The notes under the pieces: model-generated
Told to the model about the DNA's origin: nothing
What the model saw: only the letters and a program-made list of their open reading frames with translations
Database searches by the model: none
NCBI RefSeq assembly: GCF_012276695.1
Contig: NZ_CP038852.1
Span: forward strand, 372,001-436,000
Length of the DNA: 64,000 bases
Reading direction: 5' to 3'
Source: Candidatus Pelagibacter giovannonii
Lineage (GTDB): Bacteria > Pseudomonadota > Alphaproteobacteria > Pelagibacterales > Pelagibacteraceae
Made by a program: the position numbers and the translations under genes
Part shown: positions 55,797 to 64,000 of the stretch, in pieces
Numbering within the stretch: position 1 is the stretch's first letter
Layout of the letters: the number at the start of each line of letters is the position of its first letter

Positions 55797-56015
55797 TTAC
55801 CCACCTCCAATAAAATGAACAATTTCTATTTTGTCTTTTTTTTTTAGTTTTATTATCTTTAAATTATTTTTATCTATTATTTCTTGGTTTAATTCAATTG
55901 CTACTTTTTTAAGAGGAATTTTAAGTTTTTTTAAAAAAGTTGAGAGGCTTAAATTTTCATTTATTGTTGAAAATTTACCATTTATCTTAATTTTTATTTT
56001 TTTTATTTTTTTCAT
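55797..56015 (-). CDS. thiS: Sulfur carrier protein ThiS
   Basis: A 72-residue ubiquitin-fold carrier ending HFIGGG. The C-terminal Gly-Gly receives sulfur for the thiazole ring. It is very lysine-rich at the N-terminus ([13 protein letters not shown]). Two bases separate it from thiG, and its start lies one base from an alternative start of aroQ on the other strand. Confidence 0.92.
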   Translation of the reverse strand: MKKIKKIKIKINGKFSTINENLSLSTFLKKLKIPLKKVAIELNQEIIDKNNLKIIKLKKKDKIEIVHFIGGG

Positions 56016-56031
56016 AATGTATAAGAATCTG

Positions 56032-56472
56032 ATGAATAATAATATTATAATTATTAATGGTCCTAATCTTAATCTATTAGGTAAAAGAGAACAATCACAA
56101 TATGGGTCAATAACTTTTGATAAACTAAAAGAAAACTGTTTAAATAAATCTAAAGATTTAAATATAAATTTAGAGTTTTCTCAGTCAAACATAGAAGGTG
56201 AAATAGTTACAATCATACAAGAGGCTAAAAGTAAGTTTGATGGCATAATTATTAATGCTGCAGGATTTACACATACATCTGTAGCTATCAGGGATGCTTT
56301 AGATATTTATAAAAGACCAATTATTGAACTTCACATATCAAATATATATAAAAGAGAGGAATTTAGACACAAATCTTTAATCAGCGATATTGCTACTGGT
56401 GGAATTTTTGGTTTAGGTGATGATGGTTATATTTTAGCCATAATTGCAATGCAAAACATATTACAGAAATGA
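56032..56472 (+). CDS. aroQ: Type II 3-dehydroquinate dehydratase AroQ
   Basis: 146 residues from the ATG at 56032; another in-frame ATG at 56017 would add five residues. GPNLNLLGKREQSQYG (about 10-25) carries the catalytic Arg and Tyr, NAAGFTHTSVAIRDAL near 76 and ELHISNIYKREEFRHKS near 99 complete the active site. It removes water from 3-dehydroquinate in the shikimate pathway. Overlaps accB by 4 bases; aroQ-accB-accC is a standard order in this group. Confidence 0.94.
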   Translation: MNNNIIIINGPNLNLLGKREQSQYGSITFDKLKENCLNKSKDLNINLEFSQSNIEGEIVTIIQEAKSKFDGIIINAAGFTHTSVAIRDALDIYKRPIIELHISNIYKREEFRHKSLISDIATGGIFGLGDDGYILAIIAMQNILQK

Positions 56473-56894
56473 AAATAGATAAAAACATTATCAAAGAATT
56501 AACTGATTACTTAAATGAGTTCAATTTAACTGAGATTGAATACACAGATAAGGATACCAAAATCAAAGTATCAAAATCAAACCTAACTAGTTCCAATCAA
56601 ACCGTAAGTGTTGCTGCCTCAACACCAGCCACTAGTGCAATTAAGTCTGCCGTTATATCTGGAACTGAAGTTAAGTCTCCTATTATTGGTACTGCTTATC
56701 TTGCAGCAGAACCTGGAGCTAAAAAATTTGCAGAAGTTGGTAAAAAAATTAAAAAAGGTGAAACAGTTATGATAGTTGAAGCTATGAAGACTATGAATCA
56801 TGTTCCATCAACAGCAGATGGAATTATAAAAGAAATCTGTGTAGAAGATGGCCAACCTGTTGAATACGGCCAAACTATTATCATCGTAGAGTAA
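56469..56894 (+). CDS. accB: Biotin carboxyl carrier protein of acetyl-CoA carboxylase
   Basis: A 141-residue BCCP. The N-terminal helix region is followed by an Ala/Ser/Thr-rich linker (about 40-68), then the biotinyl domain with the modified lysine in VEAMKTMNHV (about 103-112). It carries carboxybiotin between AccC and the carboxyltransferase in fatty acid synthesis. Its stop overlaps the accC ATG by one base. Confidence 0.94.
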   Translation: MKIDKNIIKELTDYLNEFNLTEIEYTDKDTKIKVSKSNLTSSNQTVSVAASTPATSAIKSAVISGTEVKSPIIGTAYLAAEPGAKKFAEVGKKIKKGETVMIVEAMKTMNHVPSTADGIIKEICVEDGQPVEYGQTIIIVE

Positions 56895-58231
56895 TGTTTA
56901 AAAAAATTCTAATTGCAAACCGAGGGGAAATTGCAGTCAGAGTTATAAGGGCATGCAAAGAATGGGGTATAGCAACTGTTGCTGTTCATTCTGATGTTGA
57001 TAGAGATAGTATGCATGTAAGACTAGCCGATGAAAGTGTTTGCATTGGATCACACCAACCTGCAAATAGTTATTTAAATATCCCAGCATTAATGTCTGCT
57101 ATAGAGCTTACTAAAGCAGAAGCGGTTCATCCTGGATATGGTTTTTTATCTGAAAATGCAAATTTTGCTAAAGTACTAGAGGAAAATAATATTAAATTCA
57201 TTGGGGCTTCTTCAAAACTCATAGAAATGATGGGAGATAAAATTCAAGCAAAGAAAATTGCTAAAGAACATGGTCTACCTGTTATTGAAGGGTCTGAGGG
57301 AGGAATAACAGACATAAAAACAGCCAAAGAACTTTGTAAAAAAATAGGCTTTCCAGTTCTGATTAAAGCATCTGCTGGTGGTGGTGGTAAGGGAATGAAA
57401 ATTGTTCGTAAAGAAGAAGAATTTGAAACATTATTTTCAACAGCAAAGTCCGAAGCACAAAAATATTTTGGTAATGATGAAATTTATATTGAGAAATTTT
57501 TCCAAAACCCCAGACATATTGAAGTTCAGGTATTATCTGGAAAAAATAGAACTGTTCACCTTCATGAAAGAGATTGCTCAGTTCAAAGAAGACATCAAAA
57601 ATTAATAGAGGAAACCCCTAGCCCAGTCTTAACAGATCAGATCAGAAAAGATCTTTTTGAAAGAACTATAAATATGGTCAGTAAAATTGGTTATGAGGGT
57701 GCTGGAACTGTTGAATTTATTTATGAGGATGGAAAATTTTATTTTTTAGAAATGAATACTCGGGTCCAAGTTGAGCATCCAGTTACAGAAATGGTTACTG
57801 GAATTGATATAATTAAAGAACAAATTTGGATAGCCTTTACTGGTGAAACAGCTTTAGAACAAAGTGACATTAACCCTAGGGGACATGCAATAGAATGTAG
57901 AATTAATGCAGAGGATGCTAGCAAAAACTTCCAACCTTCTCCTGGGACTATAGGTATGTGTCATCAACCATCTGGTTTTAGAACAAGGGTAGATGGTGCA
58001 ATTTTTCAAGGTTATAAAGTGACACCTTATTATGATAGTATGGTGTGCAAGGTGATTACTCATGGAAGAAATAGAACTGAAGCTATACAAAGAATGAATA
58101 GATCTTTGGATGAGTTTGTTATTGAAGGAATAACAACAACAATACCTCTTCATAAAATTCTTCTAAACCATAAAAAATTTATTGAGTCAGACTTTAATGT
58201 TGGCTGGCTAGATAATGAAAAAGTAATCTAA
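56894..58231 (+). CDS. accC: Biotin carboxylase subunit of acetyl-CoA carboxylase
   Basis: A 445-residue ATP-grasp enzyme. FKKILIANRGEIAVRVIRAC opens the biotin carboxylase domain, KASAGGGGKGMKIV near 159 is the glycine-rich ATP loop, HLHERDCSVQRRHQKLIEE near 220 and EMNTRVQVEHPVTEMVTG near 284 the catalytic segments. It carboxylates the biotin of AccB using bicarbonate and ATP. Ends 4 bases inside the convergent DUF2155 gene. Confidence 0.95.
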   Translation: MFKKILIANRGEIAVRVIRACKEWGIATVAVHSDVDRDSMHVRLADESVCIGSHQPANSYLNIPALMSAIELTKAEAVHPGYGFLSENANFAKVLEENNIKFIGASSKLIEMMGDKIQAKKIAKEHGLPVIEGSEGGITDIKTAKELCKKIGFPVLIKASAGGGGKGMKIVRKEEEFETLFSTAKSEAQKYFGNDEIYIEKFFQNPRHIEVQVLSGKNRTVHLHERDCSVQRRHQKLIEETPSPVLTDQIRKDLFERTINMVSKIGYEGAGTVEFIYEDGKFYFLEMNTRVQVEHPVTEMVTGIDIIKEQIWIAFTGETALEQSDINPRGHAIECRINAEDASKNFQPSPGTIGMCHQPSGFRTRVDGAIFQGYKVTPYYDSMVCKVITHGRNRTEAIQRMNRSLDEFVIEGITTTIPLHKILLNHKKFIESDFNVGWLDNEKVI

Positions 58232-58626
58232 TAACATCTTTTTAACCAAACATCATATACCGGATGATCAAAAGGGTTTACTGCAGGACTGGATGAAAAG
58301 GTCCATCCATTAAAAATAAAAACTTCATTTTTATCTTTGCTTGTCATATCTTTAACCTGAATATAAGCAGTTATTTCTGGATTGTCGTCAAATTCTGAGT
58401 TTTTACATTTGAGACTTTTTATTAATAAACCTTTAAATTTAATTTCCTTACCTATCTCTAATTTCAAAAGGTCAGTCTTTGAACTTACTTTATCTAAAAC
58501 TTTAATTTCAACAAATCTTCCCTCATTAGCTATTAAGGGTAGTGGCTGACTTATAAAAAAAAAATAAATTAAAAAAATTAAAAAATTAACTTTTCCAAAT
58601 TGTATATTTTTTTTTAATTGGATCAT
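58228..58626 (-). CDS. DUF2155 domain periplasmic protein
   Basis: 132 residues from the ATG at 58626. Earlier in-frame starts up to 58695 overlap the NDUFA12 gene even more and lack a signal-like sequence. A hydrophobic N-terminal segment (FLIFLIYFFFISQPLPLIA) is a signal peptide or anchor. The core AVNPFDHPVYDVWLKRC with a C-terminal Cys, FIFNGWTFSSSPAV and an internal Cys (LKCKNSE) are the family marks. DUF2155 is almost confined to Alphaproteobacteria; its role is unknown. It overlaps NDUFA12 by 41 bases. Confidence 0.82.
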   Translation of the reverse strand: MIQLKKNIQFGKVNFLIFLIYFFFISQPLPLIANEGRFVEIKVLDKVSSKTDLLKLEIGKEIKFKGLLIKSLKCKNSEFDDNPEITAYIQVKDMTSKDKNEVFIFNGWTFSSSPAVNPFDHPVYDVWLKRCY

Positions 58627-58945
58627 TATTTTTATTTGGATGATAAGCATTTTCAGTGCCTGTTTGATTAGATTGATGTGGTTTTTGCCAATCATACTTA
58701 TTCAATTCATGATTGTTTTCAATTCTATTATTAGTGAAGTGCATCCAAGAATACCATTCAGTATGTATTTTTGAAGCATCAATTTCATCATTATAAATTA
58801 CCCATCTTTTTCCAGATTTGCTTTCATAATATTTGTTCCCACTAGAATCTTTTCCCACAAGTTTTCCGTAAAAAATAGTTTTTAATTTTGTGCCCAATGT
58901 TTCTTGGTTCCACCAAATGAAAATTTTTTTAAAAAGTGTCAACAT
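58586..58945 (-). CDS. NDUFA12-like (17.2 kDa) NADH:ubiquinone oxidoreductase accessory subunit
   Basis: A 119-residue protein of the NDUFA12 family. TIFYGKLVGKDSSGNKYYES (about 23-42), GKRWVIYNDEIDASKIHTEWYSWMH (about 45-69) and WQKPHQSNQTGTENAYHP near 91 are characteristic of the alphaproteobacterial complex I accessory subunit shared with mitochondria. It stands apart from the nuo operon, next to DUF2155, as is usual for this group. Confidence 0.88.
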   Translation of the reverse strand: MLTLFKKIFIWWNQETLGTKLKTIFYGKLVGKDSSGNKYYESKSGKRWVIYNDEIDASKIHTEWYSWMHFTNNRIENNHELNKYDWQKPHQSNQTGTENAYHPNKNNDPIKKKYTIWKS

Positions 58946-59060
58946 ATTATTTAATTAATTCTTCAATCCTTAATTGTATTATTTAAATTAGACTAAAGTA
59001 AGGATTTGTATATAAATTAATTATCTTACGATTCAAAATAAAAAATTAATTAAAGGAAAA

Positions 59061-59882
59061 ATGGCAAAATATTTAGTAGAAACTTATTATACTTGTAGCT
59101 TTAAGGTTAATCATTATCTAGATGATATTAATGAAACAGAGTTAGCAAACCTTGAAAAACGCGATGATGGAAAATTTGAAGTTTTAGATGTTAAGCTTGA
59201 TACAAGAAAAACAAAAAGCTTAGATCCAAATAATAAAGTAATTGAGCCTAAAAAGTTAGATATTATATCTGAGCAAAGCCAACCAAAAATTGTTTCAAAA
59301 GAAAATAATACTGCTTTTGTTAAACAAATTAATGAAGGTGTGGGTAAAAGATTTGGCATGCCTGATAGAAGAAAGGGTTATATCCAAAAAGCCACAATTG
59401 GTGATCATAAAGTTTATCTTCACACCGGAGAATATGAAGATGGTAAAATTGGAGAAATTTTCATAGACACAAGTAAAGAAGGTGAATTGGTAAAAGCTTT
59501 GATGAATAATTTTGCAATAGCTATATCACTTGGGCTTCAATATGGGGTTCCTTTAGATGAATTTATTAGCGCTTATGTTGATACTAAATTTGAGCCTTCT
59601 GGAAAAGTTCATGGTAATGACAGAATAATGAGTGCCTCTTCAATACTCGATTATATATTTAGAGAACTCGCTATTTCATACCAAAATAGAGAAGACCTAG
59701 CACACACCCCATCTATTGGTGGATCAGATAGATCTTCACCTGAAGAAGAAAATACTGAGGATCAAAATCAATTACTTAAAATTATAAAAGATGTAACTAG
59801 CAAAGGCTTTGTTAGAAATAATTATAAAAAAAATCTTGTTGATTTATCTGACGTTAAGATAAGCTTAAAAGGTAAAAAGTAA
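59061..59882 (+). CDS. Orphan TSCPD-domain protein, resembles the C-terminal part of NrdJ
   Basis: A 273-residue protein. Residues 1-90 are not recognised. From about 95 to 215 it reads like the C-terminal region of the B12-dependent ribonucleotide reductase Nrd[58 protein letters not shown], and [16 protein letters not shown], then [13 protein letters not shown]. It lacks the catalytic barrel, the B12 domain and the redox cysteines. So it is not a reductase by itself; it may be a regulatory or nucleic-acid-linked relic. A good ribosome site (AAAGGA) precedes the ATG. Convergent with aspS. Confidence 0.78.
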   Translation: MAKYLVETYYTCSFKVNHYLDDINETELANLEKRDDGKFEVLDVKLDTRKTKSLDPNNKVIEPKKLDIISEQSQPKIVSKENNTAFVKQINEGVGKRFGMPDRRKGYIQKATIGDHKVYLHTGEYEDGKIGEIFIDTSKEGELVKALMNNFAIAISLGLQYGVPLDEFISAYVDTKFEPSGKVHGNDRIMSASSILDYIFRELAISYQNREDLAHTPSIGGSDRSSPEEENTEDQNQLLKIIKDVTSKGFVRNNYKKNLVDLSDVKISLKGKK

Positions 59883-59884
59883 TA

Positions 59885-61669
59885 TTATTTTTTAAGTTTT
59901 AAAGCTAAACCAAGCTCTTTAAGCTGCTCTTCGTTAACTTTTGATGGAGCATTCATCATTAAATCTTGAGCATTTTGATTCATTGGGAACATTGTAACTT
60001 CTCTAATATTCTTTTCATTTGCTAATAACATTACAATTCTATCAATACCTGGTGCTATACCGCCATGAGGCGGAGCTCCATAACTTAAAGCATTGATCAT
60101 TCCACTAAATTTTTCATCAACTATTTCTTTTTGATATCCAGCAATTGAGAATAACTTATACATCAATTCAGGTACGTGATTTCTAATTGCACCAGAAGAT
60201 AGTTCTATCCCATTACAAACAATATCGTATTGGTAGGCTTTAATATCAAGTGGATTATCTAGATCAATATCTTTTATATCACCTTGAGGCATTGAAAATG
60301 GATTATGACTAAATTCAATTTTATTAGTTATTTCATTTTTTTCAAACATTGGATAATCAACAATCCAACAAAACGCAAAAGTATTATCATCAATTAAGTC
60401 TAAATCATTAGCAATTTTGTCTCTAGCTAGAGAAGTTATCTTTTCAACATCTTTTATTTTGCCACAAGCAAAAAATATACTATCCCCAACTTCAGCTCCT
60501 GTAATTTTCATTATTTCTTCTAAAGCTTCTTGTGAGAAAAATTTTCCTACTGGTCCTTTTGCTGAAAGATTTTCTTCTTTTTCAATTGTAAAATAAGCAA
60601 GACCTGATGCCCCCTGCTCTTTTGCCCATTTATCAATATTATCAAAAAAACTTCTAGGTTTATCTTTTGTATTTTTTGTAACTATACATCTTACTTTAGA
60701 GCCAGATTTTACAAGTTTTTTAAATATCTCGAATGTAACATCATCGCGGGTAAAAATCTTTGATAAATCAGAAATTATTAATGGGTTTCTTAAATCTGGT
60801 TTATCCGATCCATACTTAACCATAGATTCCTCATAAGGTATTCTTGGAAATTTTTCATACATTAATTTTTTTGAAGAAAAATTCTTAAAAACATTGACTA
60901 TTAATTTTTCAACAACTTTAAAAACGTCTTCTTGCTCAACAAAAGACATTTCTAAATCGAGCTGATAAAATTCTCCTGGACTTCTATCTGCCCTTGCATC
61001 TTCATCTCTAAAGCATGGGGCTATTTGAAAATATTTATCAAAACCAGAAACCATTATAAGTTGTTTAAATTGTTGTGGTGCTTGTGGTAGTGCATAAAAT
61101 TTTCCAGGATTTAATCTGCTTGGTACTAAAAAATCTCTTGCACCTTCTGGGCTGGATGATGTTAATATTGGTGTTTGAAACTCCAAGAAACCAAGCTTAG
61201 ACATTTCACTTCTAATAAAAGAAATAACTTTTGACCTTAAAATAATATTATCATGAATTTTTTTTCTTCTTAAATCTAAGAACCTGTACTTCAGTCTAAT
61301 TTCTTCAGCATATTCTTGGTCACTGAAAACTGGCATTGGTAACTCTTTGCAAGTACCAAGTACTTCAAATGAGTTTATATTAACTTCTATTTCACCAGTT
61401 TGTAGATCCGTGTTAATGGTTTCTTTTGTTCTCTCAACAACCTTACCATTTATCTTAATTACGCTTTCTAATTGAATTTTTTCTAATGATTTAAAATTTT
61501 CATTACTCTTATCTATGATACACTGAGTCATCCCGAAATTATCTCTTAAATCTATGAACAGTAAATTTCCATGATCTCTTTTTTTATTGATCCAACCTGA
61601 CAAAATGACATCTTTACCACTGCTATCTATTGTTAGCTCACTACATGTATGTGTTCTGTATTTATTCAC
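59885..61669 (-). CDS. aspS: Aspartyl-tRNA synthetase
   Basis: A 594-residue class II synthetase. The N-terminal anticodon-binding OB domain (VILSGWINKKRDHGNLLFIDLRD, about 22-44) is followed by the catalytic core: FLEFQTPILTSSSPEGARDFLVPSR, FQIAPCFRDEDARADRSPGEFYQLD (motif 2, near 218) and GAPPHGGIAPGIDRIVMLL (motif 3, near 540). The bacterial GAD insert lies between. It charges tRNAAsp (possibly also tRNAAsn). Begins one base before the Hda-like gene stop. Confidence 0.95.
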   Translation of the reverse strand: MNKYRTHTCSELTIDSSGKDVILSGWINKKRDHGNLLFIDLRDNFGMTQCIIDKSNENFKSLEKIQLESVIKINGKVVERTKETINTDLQTGEIEVNINSFEVLGTCKELPMPVFSDQEYAEEIRLKYRFLDLRRKKIHDNIILRSKVISFIRSEMSKLGFLEFQTPILTSSSPEGARDFLVPSRLNPGKFYALPQAPQQFKQLIMVSGFDKYFQIAPCFRDEDARADRSPGEFYQLDLEMSFVEQEDVFKVVEKLIVNVFKNFSSKKLMYEKFPRIPYEESMVKYGSDKPDLRNPLIISDLSKIFTRDDVTFEIFKKLVKSGSKVRCIVTKNTKDKPRSFFDNIDKWAKEQGASGLAYFTIEKEENLSAKGPVGKFFSQEALEEIMKITGAEVGDSIFFACGKIKDVEKITSLARDKIANDLDLIDDNTFAFCWIVDYPMFEKNEITNKIEFSHNPFSMPQGDIKDIDLDNPLDIKAYQYDIVCNGIELSSGAIRNHVPELMYKLFSIAGYQKEIVDEKFSGMINALSYGAPPHGGIAPGIDRIVMLLANEKNIREVTMFPMNQNAQDLMMNAPSKVNEEQLKELGLALKLKK

Positions 61670-62332
61670 TTATTCCTCAAGAGCTTCATTAATAATTTTA
61701 AAATCGATTGATTTCTTTTTTTTTAAACTAATCTTGTCAATTTTATATATGAATTCAAATATTTTGCCATACGATCTCTCAATTCTTTTAATAATAAAGT
61801 CAATCAGCTTTTTATCTAAAGTAATTTGTCTATCTGATAAATTTTTTAATATCAGTGCAAACATTAGCTCATCATCTGGGTTTTGAATGTTTGCAAAAAG
61901 ACAGTTTTTAGTTCTAGATCGAAGATCATCCAGTTGAAAGTTGATCTCAGATATTGGTTTGATTGATGTCACTATCAAAAACTTATTATCTTGATCTATT
62001 ATATTGAAGAGTGAATAAATCAACTTCTCATTTATATTTAAATTTAAATCCTCTAAAACTATGTTTTGATAGGGTTTGATAGATTTAAGGTTTTCATCAT
62101 TTAATGAATTAACATCAATCCTAATGCCACTAAACTTTTTCAAAAAAATATTTACTAAGTGGGTTTTTCCTGAAAATTTTTCACCATTGATATTTAAAAA
62201 GTTTTTTTCCCATTTTGGCCATTTGTTAATCATTTCAAAAGCATAAAAATTACTCTTACCAACATAAAAATCATCATCTTTAAAGTTTTGCTCATAATCA
62301 AAATCTAATAATAATTGATTTAAATTTTTCAT
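61670..62332 (-). CDS. DnaA/Hda-like AAA+ protein (regulatory inactivation of DnaA)
   Basis: 220 residues from the ATG at 62332 (an in-frame GTG lies four codons earlier). FYAFEMINKWPKW precedes the P-loop in INGEKFSGKTHLVNIF, degenerate compared with GxxGxGKTHL but with the KTHL core. NIVLEDLN is the Walker B-like site, and FLIVTSIKPISEINFQLDDLRSR the sensor 1/arginine region. Without a DNA-binding domain IV this is an Hda-type protein that would help turn off DnaA after initiation. Overlaps the DUF2066 gene by 4 bases. Confidence 0.85.
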   Translation of the reverse strand: MKNLNQLLLDFDYEQNFKDDDFYVGKSNFYAFEMINKWPKWEKNFLNINGEKFSGKTHLVNIFLKKFSGIRIDVNSLNDENLKSIKPYQNIVLEDLNLNINEKLIYSLFNIIDQDNKFLIVTSIKPISEINFQLDDLRSRTKNCLFANIQNPDDELMFALILKNLSDRQITLDKKLIDFIIKRIERSYGKIFEFIYKIDKISLKKKKSIDFKIINEALEE

Positions 62333-63408
62333 TTTAATGTCCACATATTATTTTCTATTTCTAATTCAAGATTCTTTTCTCTCATGTCATTTAAAAATAT
62401 ATTAGGTGTGCCATTATAAGTAATTTTATACTGAATACTCTCACTATTAAAATTTAAGATATTAAAGTCAGATACTAAATCTAAACTATCAAGTGCTTGT
62501 TCCAGCTCTATAATTTTTTTTGTTTTTTTGGAATTAATAGATATTGTTATAGAAAGTTTTATTGAAGTATTAATTTCATTATTTTTTTTCCATTGATTTT
62601 CATAAAGTTGTTTTAAACTTTTAACAATATTGGAAAAGTCATCCACGTTTATAATATCTATTTTGGGATAGTTCTTATTTTGAATTTTCAAAGTATTGTT
62701 TAAATTAATTTTTGAAAGAGTTCTTACACTGTTAGTTTCTTTATATATTATCAAAATTATACTATCTTTAATATCATATTTGTTAATTAGATTTGAAAAA
62801 TCATAAGTTTCAATATCTTTGAATGTTTTTTGTAATTCTACCAAGTCTTCAATGTCTTCACTTGGTAATAAATAATCCAACAAATCATAAGAGTTTTTTT
62901 GTTCATTCCATTTATCATAAAAAATATTATCATTAAAAAGATGAATATTGTTGTTTTTAGTTTCTATAAGAATAGGAAATAATAAGACCTTATTTCTTTG
63001 AGGTATTGATGGAAAAATATTTTTATTTTCTAAAAATTTAAGAATCTTTTTTTTATTAAAAGTTGTTTCTAAATTTGCAAAATACTCATTGTTTATAAAT
63101 TTTTCATCACTAATAGTAAAAGAATCGATCATGCCCTTAAGTTCTTTATTTGAAACATTTTTTATCTTTTTTCTATCACCAGAGGTTGTAATCATTGAAA
63201 TTAAGTCAGAAAAAGATGTTTGAAATCCTTTATCAATTACATTATTTTTTTCAAAGTTTAGTTCAAATGGTGAAGATATTTCAATGTTAGATACCTTAAA
63301 TCCATTTGCATTTGAATAAGTTGTGGAAAAAAATACTATTAATAGAGAGAATAAAATAAAATAAATATATACATTCAGTAATTTATAAAATTTATTAATT
63401 ATTTGCAT
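62329..63408 (-). CDS. DUF2066 domain protein
   Basis: A 359-residue protein with one N-terminal hydrophobic segment (about residues 13-32), then a Lys/Asn/Ile-rich region. SFSDLISMITTSGDRKKIKNVSNKEL and ISDEKFINNEYFANLETTFNKKKILKFLENKNI match DUF2066, a secreted or periplasmic family found next to purM/hda in proteobacteria. The function is unknown. Divergent from purM with only 11 bases between starts. Confidence 0.8.
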   Translation of the reverse strand: MQIINKFYKLLNVYIYFILFSLLIVFFSTTYSNANGFKVSNIEISSPFELNFEKNNVIDKGFQTSFSDLISMITTSGDRKKIKNVSNKELKGMIDSFTISDEKFINNEYFANLETTFNKKKILKFLENKNIFPSIPQRNKVLLFPILIETKNNNIHLFNDNIFYDKWNEQKNSYDLLDYLLPSEDIEDLVELQKTFKDIETYDFSNLINKYDIKDSIILIIYKETNSVRTLSKINLNNTLKIQNKNYPKIDIINVDDFSNIVKSLKQLYENQWKKNNEINTSIKLSITISINSKKTKKIIELEQALDSLDLVSDFNILNFNSESIQYKITYNGTPNIFLNDMREKNLELEIENNMWTLK

Positions 63409-63419
63409 ATATTATACTA

Positions 63420-64000
63420 ATGAAAAAAGAAAAATTTACCTATGAAAAAAGTGGTGTAAACATAAATGCTGCTGATAATTTTGTTAAATTTATATCGTCA
63501 ATATCATCAAATAATAAAGGCAAAAAAAAGTTTAACAATATTGGTGGCTTTGGCTCAATAACAAATATCCCAAAACATCTTAAAAATCCTAAAATCGTAG
63601 CTTGTACAGATGGCGTTGGTACAAAAGTAGAGATAGCAAATTTACTTGATAAATATGACACAATTGGCATTGATTTAGTTGCTATGAGCGTAAACGATCT
63701 CATTGTTCAAGGAGCAAAACCGCTTTTATTTTTAGATTATATTTCTATTAATAAAATTGATTTAAATAAATTAAAATCAATCCTCAAAGGAATAGTAAAA
63801 GGCTGTAAAATTTCAAACTGTGATTTAGTTGGTGGTGAAACAGCAGAAATGCCAGGTACTTATGAAAAAGGTAAATTTGATATAGCAGGTTTTGCAGTAG
63901 GTTTAGTTGATGAAAAAAAATTATTAGAAAAGAAAAATATAAAAAAAAATGACTTGGTGTTAGCTATACCATCTAGTGGTATTCACTCAAATGGTTACTC
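63420..64000 (+). CDS. purM: Phosphoribosylformylglycinamidine cyclo-ligase PurM (truncated by window end)
   Basis: The first 193 residues of PurM, running off the right edge. GFGSITNIPKH, VACTDGVGTKVEIA (about 60-73), GIDLVAMSVNDLIVQGAKPLLFLDY (about 82-106) and LVGGETAEMPGTY (about 138-150) are the ATP and substrate sites. It closes the imidazole ring in purine synthesis. A start at 63420 is taken because it aligns with the family N-terminus (YEKSGVNI). Confidence 0.94.
   Translation, partial: MKKEKFTYEKSGVNINAADNFVKFISSISSNNKGKKKFNNIGGFGSITNIPKHLKNPKIVACTDGVGTKVEIANLLDKYDTIGIDLVAMSVNDLIVQGAKPLLFLDYISINKIDLNKLKSILKGIVKGCKISNCDLVGGETAEMPGTYEKGKFDIAGFAVGLVDEKKLLEKKNIKKNDLVLAIPSSGIHSNGY

Noticed and set aside
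55831..56031. Long upstream extension of the aroQ frame
   Set aside because: It is the complement of the thiS gene and has Phe/Ser-rich non-family sequence.
1..64000. CRISPR arrays, tRNA or rRNA genes, insertion sequences
   Set aside because: No regularly spaced repeats, tRNA-like cloverleaf sequences, rRNA segments or transposase motifs were seen. Gaps between genes are too short to hold them.

Overview
The window looks like a piece of a SAR11-type marine alphaproteobacterial genome (Pelagibacterales). The evidence is very low G+C, lysine/asparagine/isoleucine-rich proteins, gaps between genes of 0-200 bases with many 4-base start/stop overlaps, a tandem S-adenosylmethionine riboswitch in front of a betaine/homocysteine methyltransferase gene, and proteins typical of Alphaproteobacteria (DUF1244, DUF2155, NDUFA12-like, RNase E with an acidic insert in its S1 domain). 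No rRNA, tRNA, CRISPR array, insertion sequence or prophage was seen, and no stretch over 300 bases lacks a gene.

Layout. 1-4.8 kb (minus): histidinol-phosphatase, azoreductase, CcdA and a PEP carboxylase split by a one-base frameshift. 4.8-15.9 kb (minus): a sugar catabolic operon with an aldose ABC transporter (binding protein, two permeases, ATPase), a xylose/aldose 1-dehydrogenase-like SDR, an IlvD/Edd sugar-acid dehydratase, a second SDR, two FAH-family hydrolases, an SMP-30 lactonase and a hydroxyisobutyrate-dehydrogenase-like reductase. Together these read as a non-phosphorylating route from an aldose to pyruvate plus a C2 or C3 fragment. 16-24.4 kb: a tripartite tricarboxylate-type (TctCBA) transporter with an SDR and a ROK kinase, divergent from a PdxA-like dehydrogenase and a rhamnonate-dehydratase-like enolase-superfamily enzyme, then an aldehyde dehydrogenase. 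This is probably a second acid-sugar uptake and breakdown module.

24.5-33.9 kb: a GYD protein, a PhyH oxygenase, moaACDE running directly into msrPQ (molybdopterin synthesis plus the periplasmic Mo-dependent methionine sulfoxide reductase), DUF779 with an ExaC/AldB-type aldehyde dehydrogenase that carries a strange lysine-rich in-frame leader, DUF1244, MoaB, a TauE-type exporter and a 2OG-Fe(II) oxygenase. 33.9-38 kb: SAM riboswitches and bhmT, an EamA exporter, a YbaK protein, glnA and an unrecognised 56-residue protein. 38-44.3 kb (minus): a complete iscR-sufBCDSU-sufT-iscA iron-sulfur operon with a 21-bp operator over its promoter.

44.4-64 kb: mostly housekeeping. A hydrolase, anmK, tyrS, a YhdP/AsmA-like protein, prfB with its programmed +1 frameshift, PBP1A split at a slippery A run, RNase E lacking its zinc-link cysteines, thiSG, aroQ-accBC, DUF2155, NDUFA12, an orphan NrdJ C-terminal (TSCPD) protein, aspS, a DnaA/Hda-like protein, DUF2066 and the start of purM.

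The points most worth checking are the two A-run frameshifts (one on a dnaX-type slippery heptamer), the lysine-rich leader on the aldehyde dehydrogenase, the orphan TSCPD protein, the zinc-less RNase E and ROK kinase, hairpins that separate binding-protein genes from their permeases in both transporter operons, and the sugar-catabolic operon.
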